Shown: positions 43,189 to 53,276, counted from the first letter of the stretch. The stretch: DNA of 64,000 nt from Rubinisphaera italica (GCF_007859715.1 NZ_SJPG01000001.1:2506728-2570727); one strand, 5' to 3'. The notes: generated by a model not told the origin, from the sequence alone. Numbers and translations are program-made.

Positions 43189-44238
43189 TCAGGAATCTTG
43201 ACGGTATTGCTGTTGATAATATTCACGATATTCACCCGAGCGAATTCGATCGATCCACTTTTTATTCGAAAGATACCAGGCGACCGTCTCTCGAAGTCCA
43301 AATTCAAAGTCGACCTCTGGCTTCCAGTCGAGATCCCGTTCGGCTTTCGAGCAATCTATCGCATATCGCCGATCGTGACCGGGGCGATCTTTGACGTATT
43401 TGATCAGTGATTTCGGTTTTTCGAGAATTTCAAGCAGCAGTTCTGTCAGTCGGATGTTTTGCATTTCGCAACAACCGCCGAAATTATAAATCTCACCCGT
43501 TTTCCCAGATTGCAGGGCGGCCAGGATGCCCCGGCAATGATCACTGACATGAATCCAGTCGCGAACATTTTTACCATCGCCATAAACGGGTAAGGACTCA
43601 TTCTCCTGTGCATTCGCAATAAATAGCGGCAAGAGCTTTTCCGGAAACTGATAAGGACCATAATTATTCGAGCAACGGGTGATGATCGCCGGGAATTCAA
43701 AGGTGTGGCAGTAACTTCTCACCAGCAAGTCGGCTGCCGCTTTTGAGGCCGAATAGGGACTGTTCGGTGCGAGGGGAGTTTCTTCAGTAAAGAAACCTTC
43801 ATCTCCCAGGCTACCGTAGACTTCATCTGTTGAAACCTGCAAAAAACGTTCGACATTCTCGCGGCGGGAAGCATCGAGCAGAACTTGTGTCCCATTAATA
43901 TTCGTCTGCACGAAGGGAGTCGAATCGAGAATACTGCGATCGACATGCGACTCGGCCGCAAAATTGATGACCGTATCAATTTGTCGTTCCTGAAAAATCT
44001 GCTCCACCACAGTAGAGTCTGTGATATCCCCCTGAATAAAGTGATAACGGGGATGCGATTCGACTTCAGCAAGATTTTCTGGATTTCCCGCATACGTCAA
44101 TTTATCAAGATTGAAAATATGCAGTTCAGGAAGCAATTCCAGATGATTCTCCAAGAGTAGTCGAATGAAATTCGAACCGATAAATCCGCAACCGCCTGTA
44201 ACCAGCAGATTCCGTGGGTAGTAAGTAGCCGTATCCAT
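43189..44238 (-). CDS. rfbB: dTDP-glucose 4,6-dehydratase
   Basis: 349 residues from the ATG at 44238; an earlier ATG would add a 26-residue tail before the NAD motif. It converts dTDP-glucose to dTDP-4-keto-6-deoxyglucose, the first dedicated step to rhamnose and related sugars. NAD site: LLVTGGCGFIGSNF. Other motifs: FAAESHVDRSI, STDEVYGS, the YSASKAAAD catalytic Tyr/Lys, and NNYGPYQFPEKL. The later rhamnose genes (rmlC, rmlD) are not in the window. The ugd gene lies downstream. Confidence 0.93.
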   Translation of the reverse strand: MDTATYYPRNLLVTGGCGFIGSNFIRLLLENHLELLPELHIFNLDKLTYAGNPENLAEVESHPRYHFIQGDITDSTVVEQIFQERQIDTVINFAAESHVDRSILDSTPFVQTNINGTQVLLDASRRENVERFLQVSTDEVYGSLGDEGFFTEETPLAPNSPYSASKAAADLLVRSYCHTFEFPAIITRCSNNYGPYQFPEKLLPLFIANAQENESLPVYGDGKNVRDWIHVSDHCRGILAALQSGKTGEIYNFGGCCEMQNIRLTELLLEILEKPKSLIKYVKDRPGHDRRYAIDCSKAERDLDWKPEVDFEFGLRETVAWYLSNKKWIDRIRSGEYREYYQQQYRQDS

Positions 44239-44327
44239 GAGCGATTTTGGAATCTTAAGGGCGAGTGACGCAGATTGAATCGAGCAAAGCACTGCTGGGC
44301 TAGCCAGCAGTGGCACAGATTAGTGAT

Positions 44328-45029
44328 TTACTTGATGGGGGTTCCATAGATCTTGATCTCATCAAAACGACCGGGATCGTCGAACGAACCGATGCCGATG
44401 CGACCATGTTGAAAAGTCTTGTCAGTGGCAGTCATGATGGGAGTTTCCATGTCATCGAAATAGATTTCGATGGTTCCGTCCTGCACTTTGCGAACGACAC
44501 GTGCGTGGTGCCATTCGTCATCCCAGTTTGTCCCGGGTGTCGTTTTCGTGGAAATCTTTGTGCGGGGAGCTTCGTTGACAATAAAAATCTGATTGGCGTG
44601 GTCGTCCGTTTTTTTGCCGAAATGGACATAATAGAAGTGAGATTCATCCTGGTAACCAAAAAACAGGCAGAGTGAACGATGGTTGTAGTCGGGGGAAGTG
44701 GATTGCAATTTCAAATCCAGGATCACATCACCATATTCTCCCGACTGATAGATGGCCCGATTATAGGGAGAGCGAACTGGCGGCTCGTAATTGCTCTTTT
44801 TCTTAATCAGGCTGAAAACATGGTTGTCTCCATCCTGCTGAATTTCCCAGGCTGCATCGTCTGTCGGTTTCCAGTTTTTTGTGCCGTGCTCGAAGTCTTC
44901 GGCTGTAATCAGAGGAAGCCCTTTGAGTGATTTGCCAGCAGGCTTTTCAGCTGAAGCTGTGATCGGCAAGACGAATGTGAGCAAAGCACAGATCAGGCTA
45001 GATTTATAAATTGACAAAAGCTTTTTCAT
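44328..45029 (-). CDS. Secreted lectin-like (DUF1080/LamG-type) beta-sandwich protein
   Basis: 233 residues from the ATG at 45029 (an upstream ATG at 45062 precedes the signal peptide). The signal peptide is about 1-27. The remainder is a single beta-sandwich with the look of DUF1080/concanavalin-like domains: DLKLQSTSPDYNHRSLCLFFGYQ, FYYVHFGK, WDDEWHHARVVRKVQDGTIEIYFDD and a closing FDEIKIYGTP. These usually bind saccharides. No catalytic residues are apparent. Secreted, likely periplasmic. Confidence 0.75.
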   Translation of the reverse strand: MKKLLSIYKSSLICALLTFVLPITASAEKPAGKSLKGLPLITAEDFEHGTKNWKPTDDAAWEIQQDGDNHVFSLIKKKSNYEPPVRSPYNRAIYQSGEYGDVILDLKLQSTSPDYNHRSLCLFFGYQDESHFYYVHFGKKTDDHANQIFIVNEAPRTKISTKTTPGTNWDDEWHHARVVRKVQDGTIEIYFDDMETPIMTATDKTFQHGRIGIGSFDDPGRFDEIKIYGTPIK

Positions 45030-45165
45030 GAATTGAGTCCTGGCAAACGCTGAGAGTAACAAAGGTTCAAACCATTAAGTTAGCCGACAGCAATTCGGTT
45101 CTCAATCATCGGGAAGATTTATCTATTGAATTGTCTCAAGTAAGAGACAGATTTGCTTCACAGAA

Positions 45166-45238
45166 TAAGGGGGGAGCGCTCTTGAGTTGTAGCCCCGAAT
45201 TGGAACACCTCCGGGGCTTCCGTTAAAGCGAAGCGGCA
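45166..45238. repeat. Decayed GGGGGAGCGCTC repeat
   Basis: GGGGGGAGCGCTCTTGAG and then AGCCCCGAATT ... CTCCGGGGCTTCCG share blocks with the element at 24534-24617 (GGGGCGCTC and CGGGGCTTC). GCCCCG and CGGGGC can pair. It lies downstream of the lectin-like gene. Confidence 0.5.
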
Positions 45239-45247
45239 CAAAGAGCA

Positions 45248-47194
45248 TTATTTGATGAATCGATCAAGCAAGCCGCTGGTGGGGCGAATGGCGACGTTTT
45301 CGATCATTCCGTTGGCAAGCCGCTCATTGAGATTCAATTCCGTCAGCAGGGTTTGATACTGGTCGTTGATTTGCCCGTTAAATTTGTCGAGTTTTGAATC
45401 GATTTCACTCTGGGCAATCGCGAATGCTTCCCTTTGACGAAGATTCAATTCTTTCTGCAGGCTTTGCTGCAAGCCTGCGACTATCGTCTTGCCGATCTGA
45501 GAGTGGATTTCGAGAGTCGGCGATTTGATTGGTCCCGAAATACGAACTTCTCCTTCAATCTCATTGATCGACCTCAAGGCATTTCCCAATAAATCGGTGG
45601 GCGAGAAGGAACGGACATTCAACTGAGACAATGTTGTTGTGGTCAACTGGAGAGGACTCTCGACCAGGAAGCTGACGTCGTTCTGCTTCCATTTCAATTC
45701 CGCCTGCAGATTCAAACCGCTCGTCACGATGTGGAAATCAGCTACGAGTTGCTTTGCCTGCAGGGCGAGATTGAGTTTCTCATGCTTTGCAAGTTCCTGA
45801 GTTGGAAACTGATCCGTCGTTACATGACAGGAGAACTCCAGTTGAGGCGTAGAGGTTGTCTGATCCCATTTGCCATCGACGAGATACTGCCCCTGATGTT
45901 CAATCTCAAAGTGATAACTCATCGGCTTGCCATATTGCCGTTGATTATGAGTGATGTCCTGAAAATTACCGATAAAAGAGAGCGGTTTATCGTTCAGGTT
46001 CGCCAGTCCATTCAGTTTCATTTGGCGTATGAGGAAGGTTGGCAGGTTTTGAGAGGTATCGAAGTCAATCGTTCGACCGAGTTGACGCTCGGGCTCATAA
46101 TCTTCCGTGGCAACGGCTAGACATTTCTGGACAAAGGGGATCCAGGCCGATAGTTTTTCGAATTTACGAGCCGCTTCCGGGCCGACGATTGCGATGGTTA
46201 AATCATTGGCATTTAAAGGGATGGCATCGATTTGTTGTCGAAGTTGTTCATAATCTCGATTCTTGGCAGATTCGAGTTCTACCAGATCGATGCGAACTAG
46301 CTGAGGTAATTCTTTGAACTCATTTTTGATCCGTTTACTTTCGTTAACCAGTTCATCCACTTTCCTGGCGATACGGGCAAATTCATTGAGTTTGTCGAGT
46401 GGGTTGCCTCGCTTGGCTTCTTCAAGTTGCTTTTTCAAGGAGTCAATTTCGACTTTTAATTGTTTCGACTCTAGCTCATACGACTGGAAACGATCCTGCC
46501 AATAACTTTCTTTGAGCTTGGCCAGTTGGACGGTTTCTAGCTTGTTGGGATCGTAAGCTTCGAGGGTCTGTTCGAGCAGACTTTGCAGAAATGATTGACC
46601 TGCCTGTTTGGCGTAATCGCCGATTACATGAGCTTGTTCTCCAAACGGAATGGACCACTCTCCGGCTTCGCTTTCAACATTTGCGAAGTCGAGTGTGGAA
46701 TCGGTATTCCAGTGAATATCATCGATGTTTGCCTCATCGACGATAAATTTCTTTCTCAATAAAGCGTTGCGGTCCAGCTGAATATGAACTTTTCCAATTT
46801 CCAATGCGTTTGCACCAGCGTGATTCCGGCTGCCAATTTCAATCTTTTTCAATTCGAGATTGGTCTGAAAGAAATTGGAATTGAGTTGCTGGATACCGAC
46901 AACGGTTTGAAGAGTCGCCGAGGCTCCTTGCGTGATCACCAAATGGAGCAAGGGTTCAAAACCAAAAGTGATCGTCGCCCAGCATACGATCGCCAGTGTG
47001 AGCCGCGGAACGAGATAACCCCAGCGGATACTGGGACGAAGAGAGTTCCGCTTCTTCAACAATTGTTTCGCGTTTGAAGGGCGCGCTGGCTGAATTCTGA
47101 GTTGATGATTCTTCCGCGCAAACTCCGCCTCCCCCTGCCCTTTGTTAAGAGCAAGATTGAAAGATGTCAGGGAATATGAATGAGAGGATTTCAT
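45248..47194 (-). CDS. TIGR03545-like membrane-anchored coiled-coil/AsmA-like protein
   Basis: 648 residues. A single membrane helix lies at about 60-80 (VPRLTLAIVCWATITFGF), after a basic N-terminus. The outside part begins with an AsmA/translocation-module-like beta region (about 95-165), a coiled coil with many Glu/Lys (about 215-285), further beta-rich region (about 370-570), and a helical end with LNLRQREAFAIAQSEIDSKL. The layout and the adjacent gene (47255) fit the pair TIGR03545/TIGR03546, two uncharacterised families said to be neighbours. I know no function; an envelope role is inferred. Confidence 0.65.
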   Translation of the reverse strand: MKSSHSYSLTSFNLALNKGQGEAEFARKNHQLRIQPARPSNAKQLLKKRNSLRPSIRWGYLVPRLTLAIVCWATITFGFEPLLHLVITQGASATLQTVVGIQQLNSNFFQTNLELKKIEIGSRNHAGANALEIGKVHIQLDRNALLRKKFIVDEANIDDIHWNTDSTLDFANVESEAGEWSIPFGEQAHVIGDYAKQAGQSFLQSLLEQTLEAYDPNKLETVQLAKLKESYWQDRFQSYELESKQLKVEIDSLKKQLEEAKRGNPLDKLNEFARIARKVDELVNESKRIKNEFKELPQLVRIDLVELESAKNRDYEQLRQQIDAIPLNANDLTIAIVGPEAARKFEKLSAWIPFVQKCLAVATEDYEPERQLGRTIDFDTSQNLPTFLIRQMKLNGLANLNDKPLSFIGNFQDITHNQRQYGKPMSYHFEIEHQGQYLVDGKWDQTTSTPQLEFSCHVTTDQFPTQELAKHEKLNLALQAKQLVADFHIVTSGLNLQAELKWKQNDVSFLVESPLQLTTTTLSQLNVRSFSPTDLLGNALRSINEIEGEVRISGPIKSPTLEIHSQIGKTIVAGLQQSLQKELNLRQREAFAIAQSEIDSKLDKFNGQINDQYQTLLTELNLNERLANGMIENVAIRPTSGLLDRFIK

Positions 47195-47254
47195 CTAATG
47201 ACCTCATGGGCATCGAAGGAGAGGGAATTTGATGGAAGCGATTTCCATAGCAGT

Positions 47255-47764
47255 TCAAATGGCAGAATTGATCTTCTCTGCCCATTCTGCTCCCCACAGC
47301 CATGTCGCAACTCGGTATTTTTTAATGCGAGCCGTTATGACTGGTTCGTACTTTCGGACAAGCGGCAGAATACAGCAATATGCTGGCAAGCTAAGCAAGC
47401 ATCCCAGAAGTAACGAACCCATAACAAGGGTATTGTTAAAATCTGTCCAGGGGACGAGAGGTAGAGAATACAGCCAGTACCAAAGTGGTTGCAGAGTGTC
47501 TTGAGTAAGCACGAATTCGCCGAGCTTTGCGCAAATCGAATCCAAGGAAATAGAAACCCAGGAGAAGAGAAAAGTGCTGAAAAAAAGAGCGGGCAAGCTG
47601 ATGCTAAATGAAGAAACCCCCATAAGCACAAGTAACGCCAGCAGGTTTCCCTTAGGAATCAATCCCACCATAAGTCCACAGGCGATGCCTGCAGCGATTT
47701 GTCGATGAGAGCACTCAGCTGTCAATGCACGAATAAATAGACGTAACGATTTCACGATAAACAT
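47255..47764 (-). CDS. TIGR03546/DUF2062-like membrane protein
   Basis: 169 residues from the ATG at 47764, chosen because GGGGGAC lies a few bases upstream; an earlier ATG (47836) adds 24 residues without a ribosome-binding site. Several hydrophobic helices (about 25-45, 50-75, 85-105, 120-145) and the amphipathic start with [11 protein letters not shown], as in DUF2062/TIGR03546 proteins. It precedes the TIGR03545-like gene by about 60 bases on the same strand. The function is unknown. Confidence 0.68.
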   Translation of the reverse strand: MFIVKSLRLFIRALTAECSHRQIAAGIACGLMVGLIPKGNLLALLVLMGVSSFSISLPALFFSTFLFSWVSISLDSICAKLGEFVLTQDTLQPLWYWLYSLPLVPWTDFNNTLVMGSLLLGCLLSLPAYCCILPLVRKYEPVITARIKKYRVATWLWGAEWAEKINSAI

Positions 47765-48068
47765 GGTTTGTCCCCCGACAATTGCTCTAAAAAATGGGGC
47801 AAATCCCCAATCCGAGCCTCTTTTTGCAATCGACACAACGATTACGTTCCCCCCGTTTTAACTTATCGGTATTCTAAAGCCGTTTCCAAATTAATATTTC
47901 GAGTTCTGCCTGAGCAAATGCAGTATTTCGAGGTAACTAACGTACTCGCGAAAGCAAATCATATTTACAATGCTGTATTAAGGGGCTAAGTCAGAGGCCT
48001 GTTCCCTAATAATTCGATTTGTAAGATTTGCATAAACCATCAATGCCGATGTGCACGAACAGAGAGAG

Positions 48069-49235
48069 ATGACAGAACGTCCACGAGTTGCATTGTTTGT
48101 TGAAACCTCCAGTGAATTTGGAAGGCTGGTTCTGCGTGGGATCAAGCAATATTTGCAGGCTCATACCTCCTGGTCGATTTATCTGCAACAAAGGGATTTA
48201 CATACACGTCTCCCAGTCTGGCTGAATGATTGGCGTGGGAATGGAATCATCAGTCGTTCGACAAATCCTCAATTTGCCGAACTTATTCTGGAATCGGGTC
48301 TTCCCATTGTCGATTTGACGGATCGCTGGGGCGATTTGGGGTTACCTCAAATCTGGGCCGATCATTATGCGATCGGCCGAATGGCGGCTGAGCATTTGAT
48401 TGAACGTCAGTTTCGCCATTTTGGTTTTGCAGGTTTTCAGGACGAATCCTGGTCGGAATTACGATATCGTGGCTTTCAGGATGCCATTCAGTCAGCTGGA
48501 TTTTCCACCGCTTATTTCGTCTCGCCCTGGGAAATGACACCTGGCAAGAGCTGGGACGACGAATTTACCTCGCTGGTGAACTGGATCAAAACTCTTCCGA
48601 ATCCTGTTGGAATCATGGCCGCGAATGATATCCGTGGCCAGCAGATTCTTGATGCCTGCTGTGAAGTTGACTTGGCGGTGCCGGAACAGGCCGCAGTGAT
48701 CGGGTGCGATAATGATGCGATCCGCTGTGAATTATGCGATCCCCCGTTGACAAGCATCATGCCAAATGCCGAGCGAATCGGATATCGGGCCGCAGAATTG
48801 CTGGATCAATTGATGAACGGAATTCACAAGGATGAGACGCGGGAGGTTATCAAGCCGTTGGGGATTTTGACACGCAAATCAACTGACATTCTGGCAATTG
48901 ACGATGCCGATATTGCCGAGGCGGTTCGGATTATCCGTGAACAGGCACTTTCCGGCTTACGTGTGGAAGATATTTTGGAATTGGTCCCAATTTCACGTAG
49001 CACTCTCGAACGTGGTGTGAGAAAGTATCTCAAACGCTCCCCACAGGCAGAAATTCGACGTGTGCAACTTTCTCATGCCTGCGATCTATTAGTGCAAACC
49101 GATTTAACGCTGCCTGAAATTGCCAGAAGATGCGGATTTGTGCATTCCGAATATTTCAGTGTTGTTTTCAAACGACAAATTCGCATAACACCAGGCCAAT
49201 ATCGAACACTAAACACGTCTTCCACGGCTTATTGA
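48069..49235 (+). CDS. XylR-type AraC-family transcriptional regulator
   Basis: 388 residues from the ATG at 48069 (AGAGAG just before it); an ATG at 48051 is the alternative. Residues about 1-275 are a LacI/periplasmic-binding-protein-like sensor (VALFVETSSEFGRLVLRG, DDEFTSLVNWIK, AANDIRGQQILDAC, IGCDNDAIRCELCDPPLTSI). Residues about 285-385 are a double-HTH AraC domain (LRVEDILELVPISRSTLER and LPEIARRCGFVHSEYFSVVFKR). This order is that of the XylR xylose regulators. Sugar-responsive activation is inferred; no xylose genes are adjacent. Confidence 0.9.
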   Translation: MTERPRVALFVETSSEFGRLVLRGIKQYLQAHTSWSIYLQQRDLHTRLPVWLNDWRGNGIISRSTNPQFAELILESGLPIVDLTDRWGDLGLPQIWADHYAIGRMAAEHLIERQFRHFGFAGFQDESWSELRYRGFQDAIQSAGFSTAYFVSPWEMTPGKSWDDEFTSLVNWIKTLPNPVGIMAANDIRGQQILDACCEVDLAVPEQAAVIGCDNDAIRCELCDPPLTSIMPNAERIGYRAAELLDQLMNGIHKDETREVIKPLGILTRKSTDILAIDDADIAEAVRIIREQALSGLRVEDILELVPISRSTLERGVRKYLKRSPQAEIRRVQLSHACDLLVQTDLTLPEIARRCGFVHSEYFSVVFKRQIRITPGQYRTLNTSSTAY

Positions 49236-49713
49236 CTGAAGTATTGCGAAATTCAGTCAGAAGATAATTCCAGATCTGCTGAATGAGTCACCAGATTAAC
49301 TTTTTCCACAAAGATCAGAGAGGACACAGAGTTTTTTGGGAGAAGTCTCATCTATTTTTCTGAATGAATCAATAAAGTAAATCGGATGAGCAGAGATCTT
49401 CGACGAGGTCCATCCGTGGTTCATATTCAAGAATTGGCGTTTTGCAAAACTTCAGTTATTAATCATAAAACTGTGTAAATTAGTAGATCTGAATTCATCG
49501 AGATTCGATTGCGATTGATCAAGCGAGTGGAGGATCGATTTGTAAATGATCTGGTGCCGAATTTGGTTTGTAAAGTTTACTGAAAGCAGGGATCTCTCTT
49601 TTCTCAAATGGTCAATCTCGACTACATTTGGCGCATACATTTCACATCAAGTTCCGTTCTGTGAGCTTTCTCATTAACTCACTCAATCTCTCTCCATAAA
49701 CTAGGTTTCTATC
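49236..49713. other. Intergenic region, no gene seen
   Basis: About 480 AT-rich bases between two plus-strand genes. It contains CACAAAGATCAGAGAGGACACAGAG at about 49310, which has the look of a decayed GAG/CACAGAG-type dispersed repeat. No terminator with a clear T run is visible. Confidence 0.5.
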
Positions 49714-50841
49714 GTGCCGAGGTTTCGGTGTTTAATTCTGGGTTTACTCATACTGTGCGGTCTCGCTGCAGGTAGCGAGTATGTACTGCGATACCATCTT
49801 GATCTGGCAGCTCCGAAAATCGGTTTGAACTCTCAATACTTCGGCTGGACAACCTGCGATCACAGTTTTCTGGCGGCTCCTGTGAACCAAACGATCACCT
49901 ATACGATTAAACCTGGAGTTTCAAATGAACTCCATTTCGGAAGTTCAGGATTTCGTCAGTCTGCAACCAAGGGCAACTCCACTGCACCTGAAACGATTTG
50001 TCTGGGAGATGAGCGGGTGCTCGCACCAGAAATCAAGCATCAGCAGACGTTTGTTGCTCTGTGGAGTCAAATGTCAGGTTCTTCCAGTGGAGGCGTCGCG
50101 GACGAAACCGTCCACAATGGCGGAATGCCGTTAGGGTGTCCCCTGTTGTGGCAAATTCAATTGGACGAAAGAATAATACCGCACCATCCGCGCCGAGTCG
50201 TTTGCTTTATAGGACGGCAAAGTCTGCAGAACGATTTCAATATTCGACGTTCAGTTGTTTTTGATGAAGATGGTCAAATTGTCGCCTGTAAACACCCCGG
50301 CATTAAGGCTGAAAACAGGAAGTCCACACAAGCCGGACAGAAGAATCCTTTGGAAGAGTATGCCCTGCTTCGGCTCGGATTTCCTTTCATCTGCAAACTC
50401 TTTTTAAACGATACGCCCCAAAGTGATCCATTACGGACTGCAGGTCCTTTGGTGACGAAGATCGAGGGCTCAAGAGAATTTCTCCAGTTGAGTCTACATC
50501 CATTGCTCAATATTGCCGAGCGTTGTCGAGCAGTGAACATTGAGTTTGTTGTGGTCTATCTCCCGGATCAAAGTGAGGTAATGGATCGTGAAGGAAACCA
50601 AATTCATGGGAATATCTCTGCAGATCATCGTGAGGTTGTCAGCGAGTATTTAATGGCTGCCGGGGTGCCGTTTATCGATTTGACTTCATTGCTCCAGTCA
50701 GATCCTCAAGTTTCAAACGCTTTTCTGAATCAGAGCGACCATTTCTCAGTGGTCGGTCATCAGATGATCGCCGATCTGCTCATACGATCGTTTAATCACA
50801 CGCTGGCAGCGAAACCGATGGGAAATCGCGTCACGAATTGA
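49714..50841 (+). CDS. Secreted SGNH-hydrolase-like protein
   Basis: 375 residues starting at GTG. A signal peptide or anchor covers about 1-22 (LILGLLILCGLAAG). Residues about 93-160 and 270-365 resemble an SGNH/GDSL-type fold: LGDER near 97 (an SGNH block I-like turn without a clear Ser), an NGGMPLG turn near 133, VVVYLPDQSEVMDREG near 275, and the closing DHFSVVGHQMIADLL with D-H-x-S-x-x-G-H. The usual nucleophile (G-D-S) is replaced by GDE, so activity is uncertain. It could be an acyltransferase- or lipase-like envelope protein. Confidence 0.6.
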   Translation: MPRFRCLILGLLILCGLAAGSEYVLRYHLDLAAPKIGLNSQYFGWTTCDHSFLAAPVNQTITYTIKPGVSNELHFGSSGFRQSATKGNSTAPETICLGDERVLAPEIKHQQTFVALWSQMSGSSSGGVADETVHNGGMPLGCPLLWQIQLDERIIPHHPRRVVCFIGRQSLQNDFNIRRSVVFDEDGQIVACKHPGIKAENRKSTQAGQKNPLEEYALLRLGFPFICKLFLNDTPQSDPLRTAGPLVTKIEGSREFLQLSLHPLLNIAERCRAVNIEFVVVYLPDQSEVMDREGNQIHGNISADHREVVSEYLMAAGVPFIDLTSLLQSDPQVSNAFLNQSDHFSVVGHQMIADLLIRSFNHTLAAKPMGNRVTN

Positions 50842-50954
50842 AATAAAGTTTCGCTTATGTGTTAAGAGGCTTGAGTTCCAGTCGGAATCGCTCGAATAAT
50901 ATCTATGATTAGATAGCGATTTTCACAGTATTGATATCACATCCAGGATGAACC

Positions 50955-52184
50955 ATGCACGCAAGTGAATCTACAGATCGTTATTTCCGAGAAGCTGCCA
51001 ACATCATGGGACTCTCTTCCAATATGCAAACGCTTTTATTGACGCCAGAACGCGAGGTCAAAGTTCAGGTTGCCATGGAAATGGACAATGGAGAGATCGC
51101 TACTCACATTGGGTATCGGATTCAACACAATAAATCACGTGGTCCAATGAAGGGCGGGCTGAGATATCATCCAGAAGTTGATCAGGATGAGGTGCTCTCA
51201 CTGGCAACATTGATGACCTGGAAAACTGCGATTGTGGACATTCCTTATGGTGGAGCGAAAGGTGGAATTCAAATTGATGCCCGTAAATTAAGCATCTCCG
51301 AGCTTGAACGATTGACAAGAAAATTTATTGACGAAATTCACGACATGATTGGGCCTGACAAAGACATCCCTGCCCCTGACATGGGCACCAATGCTCAAGT
51401 CATGGCCTGGATTATGAATCAATATCAGAAATATCATGGATTCAGTCCTGCTTGTGTGACAGGAAAGCCTGTCGAATTGCATGGGGCTGATGGAAGAGAA
51501 GAAGCGACCGGGCGTGGGGTTGGGTTACTGACCATCGCTCTGCTGGAAAAAATGAAGGAAGGAATTGAAGGCTCAAGAATTGCCATCCAGGGATTTGGTA
51601 ACGTCGGACGCTACGCGGTTCAGTTTCTCCATGAACGAGGAGCAAAAATCATTTCGACGTCCGATGCCTATGGAGGATTGTTGAATGAAGACGGAATCGA
51701 TATCCACGCGCTTTGCAATCATGTGGAGAAAACCGGCAAAGTCGTCGAATTTAATGGAGCTGATGCGATTGCGAATAATGAACTTTTGACCTGCAATTGC
51801 GATGTCCTGATTCCCGCTGCAATTGGTGGCGTATTGACACCAGAAATCGCACCGGACATTCGTGCCAAATATATCATTGAAGCCGCTAATAACCCGACCC
51901 ATCCGGAAGCTGACCAGCTCTTAAATTCACGGGGCATAGTTATTCTTCCTGATGTACTCGCTAACGCGGGGGGAGTGACGGTCAGTTATTTTGAATGGGT
52001 ACAGAATCGCCAGCATTTTCGCTGGGAGTTAGAGCGTGTCCGCCAGGAACTGGACAGTATAATGACGAAAGCCTTTGATAAAACATGGGATCTTGCAACC
52101 GAGAAAAAAGTCAATCTTCGTCTGGCAGCTTATCTTCTTGGGATTGGGCGCGTTGGCCGAGCTACTGTTATGGGAGGAATCTGA
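50955..52184 (+). CDS. gdhA: Glu/Leu/Phe/Val dehydrogenase, probably glutamate dehydrogenase
   Basis: 409 residues. It interconverts glutamate and 2-oxoglutarate plus ammonia. The substrate Lys lies in [14 protein letters not shown], the catalytic Lys region in [10 protein letters not shown], and the catalytic Asp in PAPDMGTN. The NAD(P) fold begins [15 protein letters not shown]. The length of ~410 fits the NAD-type hexameric GDHs rather than the ~450-residue NADP forms, so NAD preference is inferred. Its stop is 1 base before the start of the CNB-domain gene. Confidence 0.92.
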   Translation: MHASESTDRYFREAANIMGLSSNMQTLLLTPEREVKVQVAMEMDNGEIATHIGYRIQHNKSRGPMKGGLRYHPEVDQDEVLSLATLMTWKTAIVDIPYGGAKGGIQIDARKLSISELERLTRKFIDEIHDMIGPDKDIPAPDMGTNAQVMAWIMNQYQKYHGFSPACVTGKPVELHGADGREEATGRGVGLLTIALLEKMKEGIEGSRIAIQGFGNVGRYAVQFLHERGAKIISTSDAYGGLLNEDGIDIHALCNHVEKTGKVVEFNGADAIANNELLTCNCDVLIPAAIGGVLTPEIAPDIRAKYIIEAANNPTHPEADQLLNSRGIVILPDVLANAGGVTVSYFEWVQNRQHFRWELERVRQELDSIMTKAFDKTWDLATEKKVNLRLAAYLLGIGRVGRATVMGGI

Positions 52185-52185
52185 G

Positions 52186-52752
52186 ATGAGTTCAAATATC
52201 ACAGACTTAATTAACAATTCTCAAGCCACAGAGCTTGATTTTAAAGAATCACCGTTACTGAGAGGTTTAAACCAGAAGCAGATCGAAATCGTTGTCTCGG
52301 TAATGGAACATCTCTGTTACGAAGCCAATACGCTCGTTCTTAAGCAGGGAGAGCAGAATAAAGGGCTGTGGCTAATTAGCGAAGGTTGCTGTGAGGTCAC
52401 ACGTTACAGCCTAAACCATGAAAAGCATCGTGTGATTGCTGTGCTTGGTCCTGGCACAATATTTGGTGAGATGTCCTTTTTCCGTAAAACGCCTCACTCG
52501 GCAAATGTCAGAACAGTTTCCAATTCGACGGTTCATATGTTGAGCCAGGAAGCTTTTGAACAATTGCGACAGGATTCAAGTGAAATTGCAGCCACGATTT
52601 TAATCAATCTTGTTTCTGTTGTTTCCGAACGCCTCAAGTTGATGGATGGGTGGGTATGTGCGCTGACAGAACAAACCGAAGTTCCAGCCAATAACAAGTA
52701 TGAAGAATGGCATGACTTCCGCGCCAAGCTTTATCGCGAGTGGAATTTCTGA
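52186..52752 (+). CDS. Cyclic nucleotide-binding domain protein
   Basis: 188 residues from the ATG at 52186, with GGAGG 9 bases upstream inside gdhA. Residues about 18-140 form a CNB beta-roll: ANTLVLKQGEQNKGLWLISEGCCEV, then GTIFGEMSFFRKTPHSANVR, which is the phosphate-binding cassette (GEMSFF and PHSA). No HTH follows; the last ~45 residues are helical. A nucleotide sensor or regulatory partner without a DNA-binding domain. Coupling to gdhA suggests control of, or by, nitrogen metabolism, but this is inferred. Confidence 0.85.
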   Translation: MSSNITDLINNSQATELDFKESPLLRGLNQKQIEIVVSVMEHLCYEANTLVLKQGEQNKGLWLISEGCCEVTRYSLNHEKHRVIAVLGPGTIFGEMSFFRKTPHSANVRTVSNSTVHMLSQEAFEQLRQDSSEIAATILINLVSVVSERLKLMDGWVCALTEQTEVPANNKYEEWHDFRAKLYREWNF

Positions 52753-53276
52753 ATAATCTCATCTTGATGGCGGTTGGCTATTTGATGAATTCGATTGTGA
52801 TTGTCACCACCTGATTCGATACAAGTCAGAATTGCACAACTCTGAAAACCTGAAACCGTGGCATTGATCTGGTGACAGGTTTGTAAATCATATCCCCGCT
52901 GACGGATCTTCCTCGCAAACCGCTTATTTCACCGTTCGCTCGTCACTGTGTCAGTTTCTTGCCAGGGAAGAATAAATACACGACAACGGGGGGCGTCATA
53001 TTTATTTGACGGCCATTATTAAACCCTGAAAGGGGACGTGTGCCGCCTCACGACTAGATTTGCGAGTCTCCGTTAACGAATTCGCATTGCGTTGTCGGGC
53101 TGAAATAAAATGCTTCTCCTCAATTTTAAGTGTGTCACAGTACTGGTATAAATCTGATTCATCACCATAATGGATCGAGTCATGCTCTTTGGCTCGGTAA
53201 GGCAAGATTGTTTCGTTAAATTTGCCCGTGTCATATTCGACAGATTCCTGATTGATTTGCTGTTGAGGTCGTTCCG
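52753..53276. other. Intergenic region with an inverted-repeat remnant
   Basis: About 520 bases. A repeat at 52979-53100 has ACGACAACGGGG at one end and GCGTTGTCGGGC inverted at the other, with TAAACCCTGAAAGGGG inside. The rest shows no gene I trust; two overlapping minus-strand readings here follow the repeat and look spurious. Confidence 0.55.
52979..53100. repeat. ACGACAACG-ended inverted repeat
   Basis: CACGACAACGGGG at the left and ATTGCGTTGTCGGG at the right are inverted copies of one block. The interior TAAACCCTGAAAGGGG also occurs at 26454-26470 (AAACCCTGAAAGGGT), next to CACGACAACGGAGTGCG at 26417. Probably a small nonautonomous element. Confidence 0.6.
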
